Below, piece by piece: positions 47,006 to 55,594 of a stretch of 64,000 bases of DNA. A program made the position numbers and the translations under genes. Origin of the DNA: an uncultured Photobacterium sp. (lineage in GTDB: Bacteria; Pseudomonadota; Gammaproteobacteria; Enterobacterales; Vibrionaceae); the NCBI RefSeq assembly GCF_947502415.1, contig NZ_CANMZV010000001.1, positions 482,576-546,575 on the forward strand, in the 5' to 3' direction. Position 1 is the stretch's first letter. The number at the start of each line of letters is the position of its first letter. The notes under the pieces are model-generated. The model saw only the letters and a list, made by a program, of their open reading frames with translations. It did no database searches and had not been told where the DNA came from.

Positions 47006-47351
47006 TTATAGTGTGGAGCCTTTCAAAACCTGAGGTATTCCCGCTGTCACAAAGATGACCCTATCCACCTGTTTGCAATAGCTTGATGCAGCCAGCCACT
47101 TTCATCAACAAACTGACGGGATATTTCCCCCATAGGCACAGCTCCCTGCTCGACTTCATTACTCACCATAATAATACGTCCTGGAGCCTCTGAAAGTGCG
47201 GCCAAAAAATCCTGCTTGCTCTCTTGCCTGGATATTGCCTTTTCTTCGCAATCAAACAGTGAATCAACAAGTAGTTATCTGGGTGACTATGTTTACGGAT
47301 AACCTCAGCCATTGTATGAGAGTCTTCAGGGTTTCCCAATCGATAACTCAT
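47006..47351 (-). pseudogene. cobU: CobU (adenosylcobinamide kinase/guanylyltransferase) remnant
   Basis: The reverse strand encodes the C-terminal part of CobU in one frame, SEAPGRIIMVSNEVEQGAVP then MGEISRQFVDESGWLHQAIA. A one-base deletion near 47073 shifts the frame, and the true end RVIFVTAGIPQVLKGSTL stops at 47006. Upstream, a short piece (LLIHCL) resembles the LLIDCLTLW block in another frame, and the whole N-terminal P-loop half is missing. Internal deletions plus the frameshift mean no functional product. Confidence 0.8.
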
Positions 47352-47537
47352 TATAATTACACTCTAATTTTACTTATCAGGCACCAAACAGTAACCATAA
47401 ATATCAAGTTGTAGCCAGCAATTCACAACGATGATTATGCACTTTTTATAATATGAACGAATTCTGAATACTTAACTCATCATTAGTTCAGAACAACTGT
47501 CGTTTAATAGAACCATCAACACAGAGGAGACCAACTC

Positions 47538-47909
47538 ATGATTAAAAAAACTATCATTGCTATCGCAACCATTGCCGTAATGGCCCCTACTATGGCTCTT
47601 GCTAACGAACACGACAACAACAATGCTATTTCTTATTCCGGCCCGGTAGATACCATCACCGTGGCTGAACTGCTAGAAAACACCAGCATGTTCACAGAGC
47701 GTAATGCAATTGTTGAAGGCAAACTTATCAAACAAATCGATGCTGAAACCTTTATCTTCAGTGACGGTACAAAAGAGATCCAAATCGAACTTGATGACGA
47801 TATACGCATGCCGCAGACTATCGATGCAACCACAAAACTACGTTTATTTGGAGAGTACGAAGGCGGCACAACGCCTGAGATTGAAGTTGACCGTCTACAG
47901 CTACTATAA
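47538..47909 (+). CDS. YgiW/YdeI-type periplasmic BOF-family protein
   Basis: Protein of 123 residues. Signal peptide ends ALA/N near residue 22. The remainder fits the bacterial OB-fold (BOF) family: YSGPVDTITVAELLENTSMF, VEGKLIKQIDAETFIFSDGT and EIQIELDDDI. Relatives in E. coli and Salmonella are linked to stress and cation tolerance. AGAGGAG precedes the start, and it has its own terminator. Confidence 0.87.
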   Translation: MIKKTIIAIATIAVMAPTMALANEHDNNNAISYSGPVDTITVAELLENTSMFTERNAIVEGKLIKQIDAETFIFSDGTKEIQIELDDDIRMPQTIDATTKLRLFGEYEGGTTPEIEVDRLQLL

Positions 47910-47937
47910 GCATCTATTTCAGCCAGCCCAATCCAAG

Positions 47938-47963
47938 GCCCCGAGCTCAGGGGCTTTCTTTCC
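47938..47963 (+). terminator. Terminator after the BOF-family gene
   Basis: GC stem GCCCC (47938-47942) / GGGGC (47950-47954), followed by TTTCTTTCC. Confidence 0.65.
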
Positions 47964-48096
47964 CTAAGGTGTGTTCCTAGTCATCCGATGACATCTCAAT
48001 TTTTATTGATGGAGCCTAAATCCATAAAAAGTCATGTTAAACTCCGGTTCAGCCGCTGATTGTTAACTTATCAGCAGTCTAAATTTAGAGGTCATG

Positions 48097-48897
48097 ATGT
48101 CAGATAAGTTGTTGTTCCATAAAACCTACCTCCATCCTTCGAGTCAAGAATGGGTGGTATTTGTACACGGAGCAGGAGGCAGCTCCTCTATCTGGTTTAA
48201 ACAACTTAAAGCCTACAAAGAACATTTCAATCTACTGTTACTCGATCTTCGAGGACATGGCCGCTCTAACAACATGTTCCAGGACATGATCAAAAGTCCC
48301 TATACTTTCAAAACTGTCACCGCTGATATTCTTGAAGTGCTCAATCATCTCAAGATCCAATCAGCACATTTTGTCGGTATCTCGCTAGGCACCATTATTA
48401 TCCGCAATTTAGCCGAGCTCGCCCCTCAGCGCGTCAGAACGATGGTGCTAGGCGGGGCTGTTACCAGGCTGGATGCCAAATCACAGGTCCTGGTACAATT
48501 GGGCAACCTATGCAAACACATCATTCCCTACATGTGGCTCTACGGCCTATTTGCTTACATCGTGATGCCACAAGAAGCACAAAAAGAATCGCGGAGCCTG
48601 TTTATCCGCGAAGCAAAAAAGCTTTGCCAAAATGAATTCAAACGCTGGTTTAAACTCGCCGCAGATGTAAACCCGTTAATGAAATATTTTAAAGAGAAAG
48701 ATCTCGCTATACCGACTCTCTACCTGATGGGTAGTAATGACTATATGTTCATCAAGCCAGTAAAAGAAATGGTCAACAAACATCAACATAGCTACCTGAC
48801 TGAATTCGAGAACTGCGGCCACGTTTGTAATGTCGAGCGCCCAGATGAATTCAACCAACACTCCATCCAATTTATCCAGCAACACCAGGCTTTCTGA
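48097..48897 (+). CDS. Alpha/beta hydrolase
   Basis: About 266 residues. FVHGAGGSSSIW forms the oxyanion loop, GISLGT the nucleophile elbow (Ser), MGSNDYMF supplies the likely Asp and NCGHVCNVERPDEFN the His. Substrate unknown. Two adjacent ATGs (48094, 48097) follow AGAGG; the second has the better spacing. It converges with a second hydrolase, and a strong terminator lies between. Confidence 0.82.
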   Translation: MSDKLLFHKTYLHPSSQEWVVFVHGAGGSSSIWFKQLKAYKEHFNLLLLDLRGHGRSNNMFQDMIKSPYTFKTVTADILEVLNHLKIQSAHFVGISLGTIIIRNLAELAPQRVRTMVLGGAVTRLDAKSQVLVQLGNLCKHIIPYMWLYGLFAYIVMPQEAQKESRSLFIREAKKLCQNEFKRWFKLAADVNPLMKYFKEKDLAIPTLYLMGSNDYMFIKPVKEMVNKHQHSYLTEFENCGHVCNVERPDEFNQHSIQFIQQHQAF

Positions 48898-48924
48898 GAA
48901 TTTTCTCTCCGAATAACAAAACAA

Positions 48925-48953
48925 AAACAGCTGGCCATTATGGCCAGCTGTTT
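48925..48953. terminator. Bidirectional terminator between the two hydrolase genes
   Basis: Perfect 13-bp stem AAACAGCTGGCCA / TGGCCAGCTGTTT with loop TTA. Confidence 0.82.
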
Positions 48954-48977
48954 AATATCTCAGCGACATCTAAGAAA

Positions 48978-49790
48978 TTAGATAGATTTTTCCATAAACT
49001 CAATCAGCTTATTAGTAACTACCTCAGGCTGCTCCAGGTTACTGATGTGACCCGCCTTCGGAATCACAACATATTCGCTGCCATCTATCGCATCATGCAT
49101 CAACTGTGCTTCTAAAGGTGGGCGCGGCATATCTTCGACACCAACCATAATTAAAGTCGGCAACGTCAGCTTTTCAATATCTTCGAAAGTATCTCGTCGG
49201 CCAAACACCATGCGACCAATTCGTGTTACATCTACCGCTCGTTCACCTTTCAGGTTCTCAAGGAATTCTCGGAAATTAGCAACAAGCTCCGGATTATCCT
49301 GAACCGCGTTTTTGGCGAAGAACATCGGCGTGATCACATCAACCAGCGGTGCAGGAACAGCCTGTTGCTCGGCAATTGTATCCAGCATCCCGAAATACTT
49401 AGCATGGGTAACTTCTGGTTCATAACCTATAAAAGTATCCATCATCACCAGAGCCTTAACTCGCGCAGGTACTTTAAGAGCCAACTCCGCCGCCCACATA
49501 CCACCGACTGACAGGCCGATCACTGAAAATTCTTCTATATTAAGGTGATCGAGCAATGCCAGAATATCATCCGCATAATCACGTAACGAACGGGTCTTTT
49601 CCGGAGCAGCATCAGACTGACCGTGAGCCCATAAATCAGGCACAATACAACGGTAATGCTGGCTCAGCACTTCAATCTGTGGTGCCCACATTGTGTGATC
49701 CCACAAATAGCTATGACCCAAAACGAGTACAGGCCCTTCACCTTTATCCAGGTAGTTCATAACCTTTGAGTCGATAGTAAATGTACCCAT
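48978..49790 (-). CDS. Alpha/beta hydrolase (enol-lactonase/esterase-like)
   Basis: About 270 residues from ATG 49790 (AGGAACCGG upstream), starting MGTFTIDSKVMNYLDKG. LGHSYLWDHTMW, the nucleophile elbow GLSVGG, and the terminal KAGHISNLEQPEVV with catalytic His are typical of alpha/beta hydrolases near 3-oxoadipate enol-lactonases. There is no aromatic-degradation gene nearby, so the substrate is open. It is not closely similar to the neighbouring hydrolase. Confidence 0.82.
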   Translation of the reverse strand: MGTFTIDSKVMNYLDKGEGPVLVLGHSYLWDHTMWAPQIEVLSQHYRCIVPDLWAHGQSDAAPEKTRSLRDYADDILALLDHLNIEEFSVIGLSVGGMWAAELALKVPARVKALVMMDTFIGYEPEVTHAKYFGMLDTIAEQQAVPAPLVDVITPMFFAKNAVQDNPELVANFREFLENLKGERAVDVTRIGRMVFGRRDTFEDIEKLTLPTLIMVGVEDMPRPPLEAQLMHDAIDGSEYVVIPKAGHISNLEQPEVVTNKLIEFMEKSI

Positions 49791-49908
49791 TTGTTCCGGT
49801 TCCTTTTCTATTTTATATTCGGACAGCATAATACCAATCGGTATCTAGTCCTCAAATACAAATTCGCCCGGTAATACCAAACTGAATAATAACCGGGCGA
49901 AACTAAAA

Positions 49909-51252
49909 CTAGCGATATTTCACAGCAATTTGCCTGATCCCCTGTCGATACAGACACCAGGCAACCATTCCTGCTGCAATATTACCGAGCATTGCACCAA
50001 TAAACAGCCCTTGCAAACCAGCAAGCTGCGTCCCTATCCATATAACAGGCAAGAAGCAAACGAATAGCCGCAAACCTGAAATCAACAGTGCTCTCATCGA
50101 AAGAGCCAACGCATTGCAGATAGAAACCATCAGCATACATACACCCAGAGGGCCTAAACTTAGCGGAACCCAACTAAGATGAACGGACAATACATCGCGA
50201 ACTGATGCTTCGCTGGAAAGCAGCTCTGTCAGGAAAGGTGCCGTCACAAATAGCACTACCGCGATCACAAGCTGCCACATCAGCACAAATTTCACAGCCA
50301 GATTAATCAGAGCTTCTATTTTTCTGATGTCTTTCGAACCCAGCAACCTACCGACCATCGGAGGCATTGACATTGTCAGTGCCAAAATCACCACAATCGA
50401 GAAAAATTCTAAGCGAGATCCCAATGCCCAAGCCGCTACCGTCGCCGCACCAAAACCGGCAACCAGCTTTGTTGCCAACATCGAAGACAACGGCGGTAAC
50501 AATTGGCTCAGCATTGCCGGAGCCATAATATTGAGCAGCTCTTTTACCGATTTAACGACATCCAAACCATGCCAGTCAAAACTCATCCAATGTCGTTTAA
50601 TCACTGACGGATATACGACCAGGATACCGATAGCAAAAGCCGTTACGGTTGCCCATGCAGCCCCGACAAGCCCCATATCAAACGTAAAGATATAAAGTGG
50701 GTCCAGCACCATATTCATCAGGCTGGTTACCATCATCATACTACCGGGAAGCATGGTATTACCGTTCGCCCGGCATAGACTGTAAGCAAAATAAAGCATG
50801 GCGCCAGACCATGAGCTTACCAGCCAAACCGGCCAATAGCTGTCAATAACAGGTAGTACTTCATCCGGCGCGCTCAGTAAACTGAGGATAGGTGCTCGTA
50901 AAAACCAGATGCACAGGCAAATTAAAAACACACTAGCGGCGCCGGTCAATACCACCAGCCCACCAAGCTGTTTGGCTCGCAAAACCTGCTCGGCACCTAA
51001 TACTCTCGATATCAATGAGGTAGTCGCAATGCCCAAGCCAACTTGCAGGCCGATAATGACCATTTGCATCGGCAAGGTAAAACCCTGAGCAGCCAATGGC
51101 AAAACCCCTAGTTGACCGATAAATGCACTATCAACAAGTTGAAAACTCATTAACGAGAACACACCAAACAACATCGGCCATGTCATAGTGAATAGTTGGC
51201 GACCAAGCTCTGGATAAGCCTCGCGGGAATTTTCCAAGATCTGAGAATCCAT
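49909..51252 (-). CDS. MATE-family multidrug/Na+ efflux transporter
   Basis: About 447 residues with 12 hydrophobic segments in two repeats. MTWPMLFGVFSLMSFQLVDSAFIGQLG is the usual MATE N-terminus. Likely exports drugs or metabolites in exchange for Na+ or H+. TTG 51255 and ATG 51252 are adjacent possible starts. It follows the MazG-like gene after about 10 bases, so the two are probably cotranscribed. Confidence 0.88.
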   Translation of the reverse strand: MDSQILENSREAYPELGRQLFTMTWPMLFGVFSLMSFQLVDSAFIGQLGVLPLAAQGFTLPMQMVIIGLQVGLGIATTSLISRVLGAEQVLRAKQLGGLVVLTGAASVFLICLCIWFLRAPILSLLSAPDEVLPVIDSYWPVWLVSSWSGAMLYFAYSLCRANGNTMLPGSMMMVTSLMNMVLDPLYIFTFDMGLVGAAWATVTAFAIGILVVYPSVIKRHWMSFDWHGLDVVKSVKELLNIMAPAMLSQLLPPLSSMLATKLVAGFGAATVAAWALGSRLEFFSIVVILALTMSMPPMVGRLLGSKDIRKIEALINLAVKFVLMWQLVIAVVLFVTAPFLTELLSSEASVRDVLSVHLSWVPLSLGPLGVCMLMVSICNALALSMRALLISGLRLFVCFLPVIWIGTQLAGLQGLFIGAMLGNIAAGMVAWCLYRQGIRQIAVKYR

Positions 51253-51262
51253 CAACCTGTTC

Positions 51263-51841
51263 TTATCGAATAACGAGTTTTACCAAATTCGCGGGACGGT
51301 AATAAACAGACTTCAATACCTTACCCTGGCGAATGCTCTTTCCTTCCAAATCGACATCCTTTGCACATTTGGCAATGATGTACTCACCTTTTTGGCTTCC
51401 TACAATCTCAACACCCTGACTAGCATAGTGCGACTCTGTATCAGCATACTCCTGCTCATTACGGCACACTTTGCTCATGTTGCTCGAATGCACTTCATTC
51501 CAGCACGACACAAAATCAATCTCCAAGCGCTGGGCAATTTGTAACAGTAAGTCAATCAGGTAGCTAATACCCAGATTTGCTTCAACCTGCTTGTCACCAA
51601 GGTGAACAAGTCGTCCCATCAGAACGTAAACAGAATCAACAATCGCATCAGCTTGTTCCACCAATGAATCAGCTTCTGCCAACTCTGTCAGCTCTTCAAC
51701 GGCCAGAGACGTATGAAGCGCATCATTTTTTTCATTCAACGTCGATGGGTTTTCAATGTCCAAATCAAAGGTTGTACGAAATTCATGAATATCACGGTAA
51801 AGAAGGTCAAATAATGGCTGTTCCAGAACGGCAAGCTTCAT
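51263..51841 (-). CDS. MazG-like/PRA-PH-type nucleotide pyrophosphohydrolase
   Basis: Protein of 192 residues. VEELTELAEADSLVEQADAIVDSVYVLMG has the EExxE...ExxD metal-binding pattern of all-alpha NTP pyrophosphatases, and VSCWNEVHSSNMSKV is a family block that follows. Likely hydrolyses an NTP or modified nucleotide; substrate unknown. An extra about 50-residue beta-rich tail follows the domain. Confidence 0.75.
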   Translation of the reverse strand: MKLAVLEQPLFDLLYRDIHEFRTTFDLDIENPSTLNEKNDALHTSLAVEELTELAEADSLVEQADAIVDSVYVLMGRLVHLGDKQVEANLGISYLIDLLLQIAQRLEIDFVSCWNEVHSSNMSKVCRNEQEYADTESHYASQGVEIVGSQKGEYIIAKCAKDVDLEGKSIRQGKVLKSVYYRPANLVKLVIR

Positions 51842-51938
51842 TCAGCGATTCCTTTTACATAATAAATAGAGAGAAACACAAAAAAAATCAGCGCCAGCAG
51901 GAACACTACAAGCACTGATCATATTGTTTAAAACAGGC

Positions 51939-52295
51939 TTAAAACGCCTTTGGCGCAAAACCGCTCACTTCTTTAATACCCATTTCACGGCCAAGCGCCG
52001 TCATTGGGTGCACCACTACCAGGCCTTTAACTGACTTTTTTAGTTTACCCATATCAGCCTGCTCGGTTTTAGTCAGAGCACGATTAAACGGCAGAGAACT
52101 AACATCGCTCCCTTTCTTACTTACCTGGCGCTTCTGCTGAGCTTTTGCTTTATTGATTTTCTTAGTGAGCGTTTCAATCTCTTGCTGAGCCTGGCCGGAA
52201 ATTGCCTTGTCACCACGCTCCTGCGCTCCAGCCAGTTTACGACGTAACTTGTCTAAACGATTGTTCATCTGCTGAAGGTCTTGTTTTAAATTCAT
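51939..52295 (-). CDS. yibL: YibL family ribosome-associated protein
   Basis: Protein of 118 residues, very basic, with N-terminal coiled coil (LKQDLQQMNNRLDKLRRKL) and the conserved C-terminal part (KGLVVVHPMTALGREMGIKE). It matches the YibL/DUF2810 family, reported to associate with ribosomes in E. coli. Single-gene unit. Confidence 0.88.
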   Translation of the reverse strand: MNLKQDLQQMNNRLDKLRRKLAGAQERGDKAISGQAQQEIETLTKKINKAKAQQKRQVSKKGSDVSSLPFNRALTKTEQADMGKLKKSVKGLVVVHPMTALGREMGIKEVSGFAPKAF

Positions 52296-52561
52296 GTTGC
52301 TACCTTAAAAATACACTTACACAACTTCACACATCACTGGTGCGCCTCACCAGTAAAAAGTTGTCCAACGGACAGTATATAACAGGATACCTTCACTTTT
52401 CATCGCCAAGTGAAAAGAAGTTCAGTATTCCCAACAAGATAAAACGCCCAATTGCATGACAGTGTCACTAACGTTATGTACTCGCCTCTAAAACAACATC
52501 TTACAACACATTCCTTTTACACATAAACCTAGGATTATTAAGATAATTTCCTTTTAAAATA

Positions 52562-52819
52562 GTGTATTTTTTATTTATATGCGAGCAATGTCACAGAAAC
52601 AACACTAAAACTAACTATACTTTGCCGCTCAATTGGCTAAGGTTAATCAATTTCGTTATGTGCGAAAATTGCAAAACTAAAACAAAAACAAAAACATACC
52701 GAGTAAAACGAAACTTTCTGGAACGAGCTATCACACATAGAAACCACCAGAAATACAAATGTGCTGGTTGCGACCAACACTTTTACATCAAAATCGGTTC
52801 GCAGACTGTTCCCCAATAA
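52562..52819 (+). CDS. Small zinc-ribbon-like protein (hypothetical)
   Basis: Open frame of 85 residues from GTG 52562, or 53 residues from ATG 52658. It holds CEQC, CENC and CAGC pairs; the last two, about 37 residues apart in a basic context, could bind one zinc. No clear ribosome site for either start. A hairpin at 52841-52862 directly after the stop supports it being transcribed. Could still be chance. Confidence 0.4.
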   Translation: MYFLFICEQCHRNNTKTNYTLPLNWLRLINFVMCENCKTKTKTKTYRVKRNFLERAITHRNHQKYKCAGCDQHFYIKIGSQTVPQ

Positions 52820-52840
52820 CAGCAGCGATAAAAAATATAC

Positions 52841-52862
52841 AAGGCCACTGCAACGTGGCCTT
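52841..52862 (+). terminator. Hairpin after the zinc-ribbon-like ORF
   Basis: Stem AAGGCCAC / GTGGCCTT with a 6-base loop, then ATTTCATT. Likely a terminator. Confidence 0.6.
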
Positions 52863-53147
52863 ATTTCATTCATATTCCCGCTTTAAGCTCTCCGATAAAC
52901 TGACCTTCTTATCTTTGATTGGACTTGATTTGGATATCTCTGCAATCAACCGCCTTGTATCTATGCGCTTTTTCTTTAAATTTCATATATAGCTATGTAA
53001 CTACAAGGTGAAATAGTAACTTCTATATTTAAAAATGAACAAATATCGGCCAAACACATAAATTTGTCGCCACAGCGGGTCATTATTCCTCTATAATCGG
53101 CGACCGTATTTTTGGTCAGGCTCTGCCGTCTGCTTTAGGAACAAAGA
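52863..53147. other. Region upstream of rhlE
   Basis: No gene supported. TATAAT at 53092-53097 is a possible -10 element about 50 bases before the rhlE start; no good -35 was found. AGGAACAAAG precedes the ATG. Confidence 0.35.
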
Positions 53148-54440
53148 ATGTCATTTTCATCACAAAGCTTTTCTCAGGAAATTGTGCGTGCTCTTACCGA
53201 GTGCGGCTACGAGAAATTAACGCCAATCCAGCAGCAAGCGATTCCACATGCTCGTCGCGGTCACGATATTCTTGCGAATGCGCAAACAGGTACCGGCAAA
53301 ACGGCTGCCTTCGCTTTGCCTATCATTCAGAAAATTTGTGACAATCCGAAGCCACGCAGCCGCTTCAATGTCCGTGCATTGATCCTTGCTCCAACTCGTG
53401 AGCTGGCCGCACAGATTGCCAAAAATATCGAAGACTACACCAAGTACGTTTCCATCAATGTCGCCGCTATCTATGGTGGTACCAAGATGGCTTCCCAAGA
53501 GAAGAAACTTGAACAGGGGCTAGATATCCTTGTTGCAACTCCGGGACGTCTGATTGAGCACATGGAACTAAACAACGTTTCTCTGGCTAACCTTGAATTT
53601 CTTGTCTTCGATGAAGCAGACCGCATGCTGGATATGGGCTTTATTGCCGATATTAAAACAATCATGAGTGATATCCGCTCACAACCTCAGACTATGCTGT
53701 TCTCTGCCACTTTCTCGACCCAGATGAACAAACTTGCCAATGAAATCCTTCGCAAGCCAAAACGTATTTCAGTAAGCCCGGAAAATGCGACTGCAGATAC
53801 TGTTGCTCACGTAGTTTATCCTGTAGATGATGATCGTAAGCGCGAATTGCTATCTGAACTTATCGGCAAGAAAAACTGGCAGCAAGTACTGGTTTTCGTT
53901 AACTACAAAGAAACAGCCAACGAGCTTGTCAAAGAATTGAAGCTTGACGGCATCAAAGCGGTACTGTGCCATGGTGACAAAGCACAAAGTGCCCGCCGCC
54001 GTGCTTTGGATGAATTTAAGGAAGGTAAAGCTCGCGTAATGGTTGCAACAGAAGTTGCAGCACGTGGCCTAGACATCCAGGGACTACCGCATGTTGTTAA
54101 CTATGATATGCCTTTCCTGGCTGAAGACTATGTTCACCGTATTGGCCGAACTGGTCGTGCCGGACAAAAAGGCCATGCTGTTTCTTTCGTAAGCCGCGAA
54201 GAAGAGCTGACTCTGGTACAAGTGGAAAACCTCATCCAACAGCGCATCCGCCGTATCCAGCTTGCAGGTTATGAGCCAGCCAACCGTGATGCTCTTTTAC
54301 AAAAAATGCATACCAAACCTGCATTTAAAAACCGTGGTGGCCGTCAGAATAACCCAACAGATCAGTCTGATGCTGAGCGTCGTCTGCGCCTTCGCCGAGC
54401 AATCAAAAACAAGGCAAAAATCACTAAGCTGAAGAAGTAA
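53148..54440 (+). CDS. rhlE: DEAD-box RNA helicase RhlE
   Basis: Protein of 430 residues with all helicase motifs: AQTGTGKT, PTRELA, DEADRMLDMGF, SAT, ATEVAARGLDIQGL and HRIGRTGRAG. A short basic tail (RRLRLRRAIKNKAKITKLKK) probably aids RNA binding. The motif context fits RhlE, a ribosome-assembly and RNA-turnover helicase. Own terminator. Confidence 0.92.
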   Translation: MSFSSQSFSQEIVRALTECGYEKLTPIQQQAIPHARRGHDILANAQTGTGKTAAFALPIIQKICDNPKPRSRFNVRALILAPTRELAAQIAKNIEDYTKYVSINVAAIYGGTKMASQEKKLEQGLDILVATPGRLIEHMELNNVSLANLEFLVFDEADRMLDMGFIADIKTIMSDIRSQPQTMLFSATFSTQMNKLANEILRKPKRISVSPENATADTVAHVVYPVDDDRKRELLSELIGKKNWQQVLVFVNYKETANELVKELKLDGIKAVLCHGDKAQSARRRALDEFKEGKARVMVATEVAARGLDIQGLPHVVNYDMPFLAEDYVHRIGRTGRAGQKGHAVSFVSREEELTLVQVENLIQQRIRRIQLAGYEPANRDALLQKMHTKPAFKNRGGRQNNPTDQSDAERRLRLRRAIKNKAKITKLKK

Positions 54441-54455
54441 TTTCAGTAACTCTAT

Positions 54456-54487
54456 AAAAAGCGCAGGTAAATTTACCTGCGCTTTTT
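54456..54487. terminator. Terminator after rhlE
   Basis: Perfect 16+16 inverted repeat AAAAAGCGCAGGTAAA / TTTACCTGCGCTTTTT, extended by TTT. Usable in both directions between convergent genes. Confidence 0.87.
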
Positions 54488-54503
54488 TTATCCGGAGACT
54501 AGT

Positions 54504-55346
54504 TCAAACAGACATCAAGTATTGCTTTAGTGCCTCACCCGGTATTGAGCTTTCCGTTGCAACTGCAAATGAAGCCCATCGAGCTCCCTCTGCCATTGCA
54601 TCCTGGATTGAGAGCTGATTAACAAGCCCATTTATCAAGCCTGACGCAAAAGCGTCACCAGCTCCCGTGGTGTCTACCACATGAGAAGTAACGGCTGGAA
54701 CAGAAAAAAAACCTCCAGCAGTATAAGCTGTCGCCCCTTCCGCGCCATCGGTAACAACAAAATAGCGCAGCTGATCACCGGCAATCGTCACACCGTACTC
54801 CCAGACAGACAATTCACTTCGACCTTCAAGATCTGACTTAGATGTAATCAACACATGACATGGCCTTGAGCGTTCATCTTTGGCCAATTGCGCAACGACC
54901 AGCGTTTTATCCAAGGCTGCTTCCGCCCATAGCTCACAACCAATAGCAGAAGAGTTTATATACAGTGCATCCCACCGGATAAAATCAGGTGGCGTGCCTA
55001 ATTTAAACTTAAGCCGCTCAGGTCGAATAATTGTCCTTTCACCATCCGGCGTCATAATCAACAACAATTCTGGCGTCCCCACATCATTACGGTGTAACAA
55101 CCCGCAATTCAAGCCATGTAAACTTGCTTCTGCCAATAACCAGTCTGCGGTTTCATCACTGCCAACCTGACTTACCAATGCCACGTTATGGCCAGCCCAT
55201 ACCAAACCTAAACCTGTATTGGCTCCCCCGCCACCAAGACGACGACCGCTATCCTTATAATGATGACGGCCTCCTGTCGTCAATGGTTTATCAAGCAATA
55301 AAACCCGATCACAGTTCAGGTTGGCAATTAACATAATATTTGCCAA
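54504..55346 (-). CDS. PfkB-family sugar/nucleoside kinase
   Basis: Protein of 280 residues starting at TTG 55346, 6 bases after GGGAGG. The ribokinase-like fold is shown by RRLGGGGANTGLGLVWAG in the substrate loop and VDTTGAGDAFASGLING, with the catalytic Asp and anion hole. Substrate unknown (ribose, fructose derivatives or nucleoside). It stands alone. Confidence 0.85.
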   Translation of the reverse strand: MANIMLIANLNCDRVLLLDKPLTTGGRHHYKDSGRRLGGGGANTGLGLVWAGHNVALVSQVGSDETADWLLAEASLHGLNCGLLHRNDVGTPELLLIMTPDGERTIIRPERLKFKLGTPPDFIRWDALYINSSAIGCELWAEAALDKTLVVAQLAKDERSRPCHVLITSKSDLEGRSELSVWEYGVTIAGDQLRYFVVTDGAEGATAYTAGGFFSVPAVTSHVVDTTGAGDAFASGLINGLVNQLSIQDAMAEGARWASFAVATESSIPGEALKQYLMSV

Positions 55347-55525
55347 GTGAAACCTCCCTAGCCTGGTTAACTTTGTAATTATTTATCATTCTTTCAAAGA
55401 GCATGATGAGGCTATTCAACCGAAAATATGCGCAGCTTACTTTCATTTAATACTGATATCCAATCGAATAAACTTCTATTTTGCTTATCCCGATTGGTAT
55501 AAAACATAGTCTTATTACAAATAAA

Positions 55526-55560
55526 AAAGCGTGAGGTGGTTAAATTAACCACCTCACGCT
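55526..55560 (-). terminator. Terminator of fabY
   Basis: Stem of 17 bp, AAGCGTGAGGTGGTTAA / TTAACCACCTCACGCTT, centred on one base. On the minus strand it continues into a T-run (A-run at 55522-55527). Confidence 0.82.
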
Positions 55561-55594
55561 TACTCAAATGCTTTAAGAATGCTATCGCCTATAG

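Noticed and set aside
47163..47351. Open frame of 62 codons
   Set aside because: Covers the degraded N-terminal side of the cobU remnant in a shifted frame; no independent support.
47352..47537. Adenosylcobalamin riboswitch upstream of the cob genes
   Set aside because: No B12-box-like sequence or the expected long folded leader could be seen.
52759..52992. Open frame of 77 codons overlapping the terminator after the zinc-ribbon-like ORF
   Set aside because: It runs through a hairpin terminator, has no ribosome site and shows no domain.
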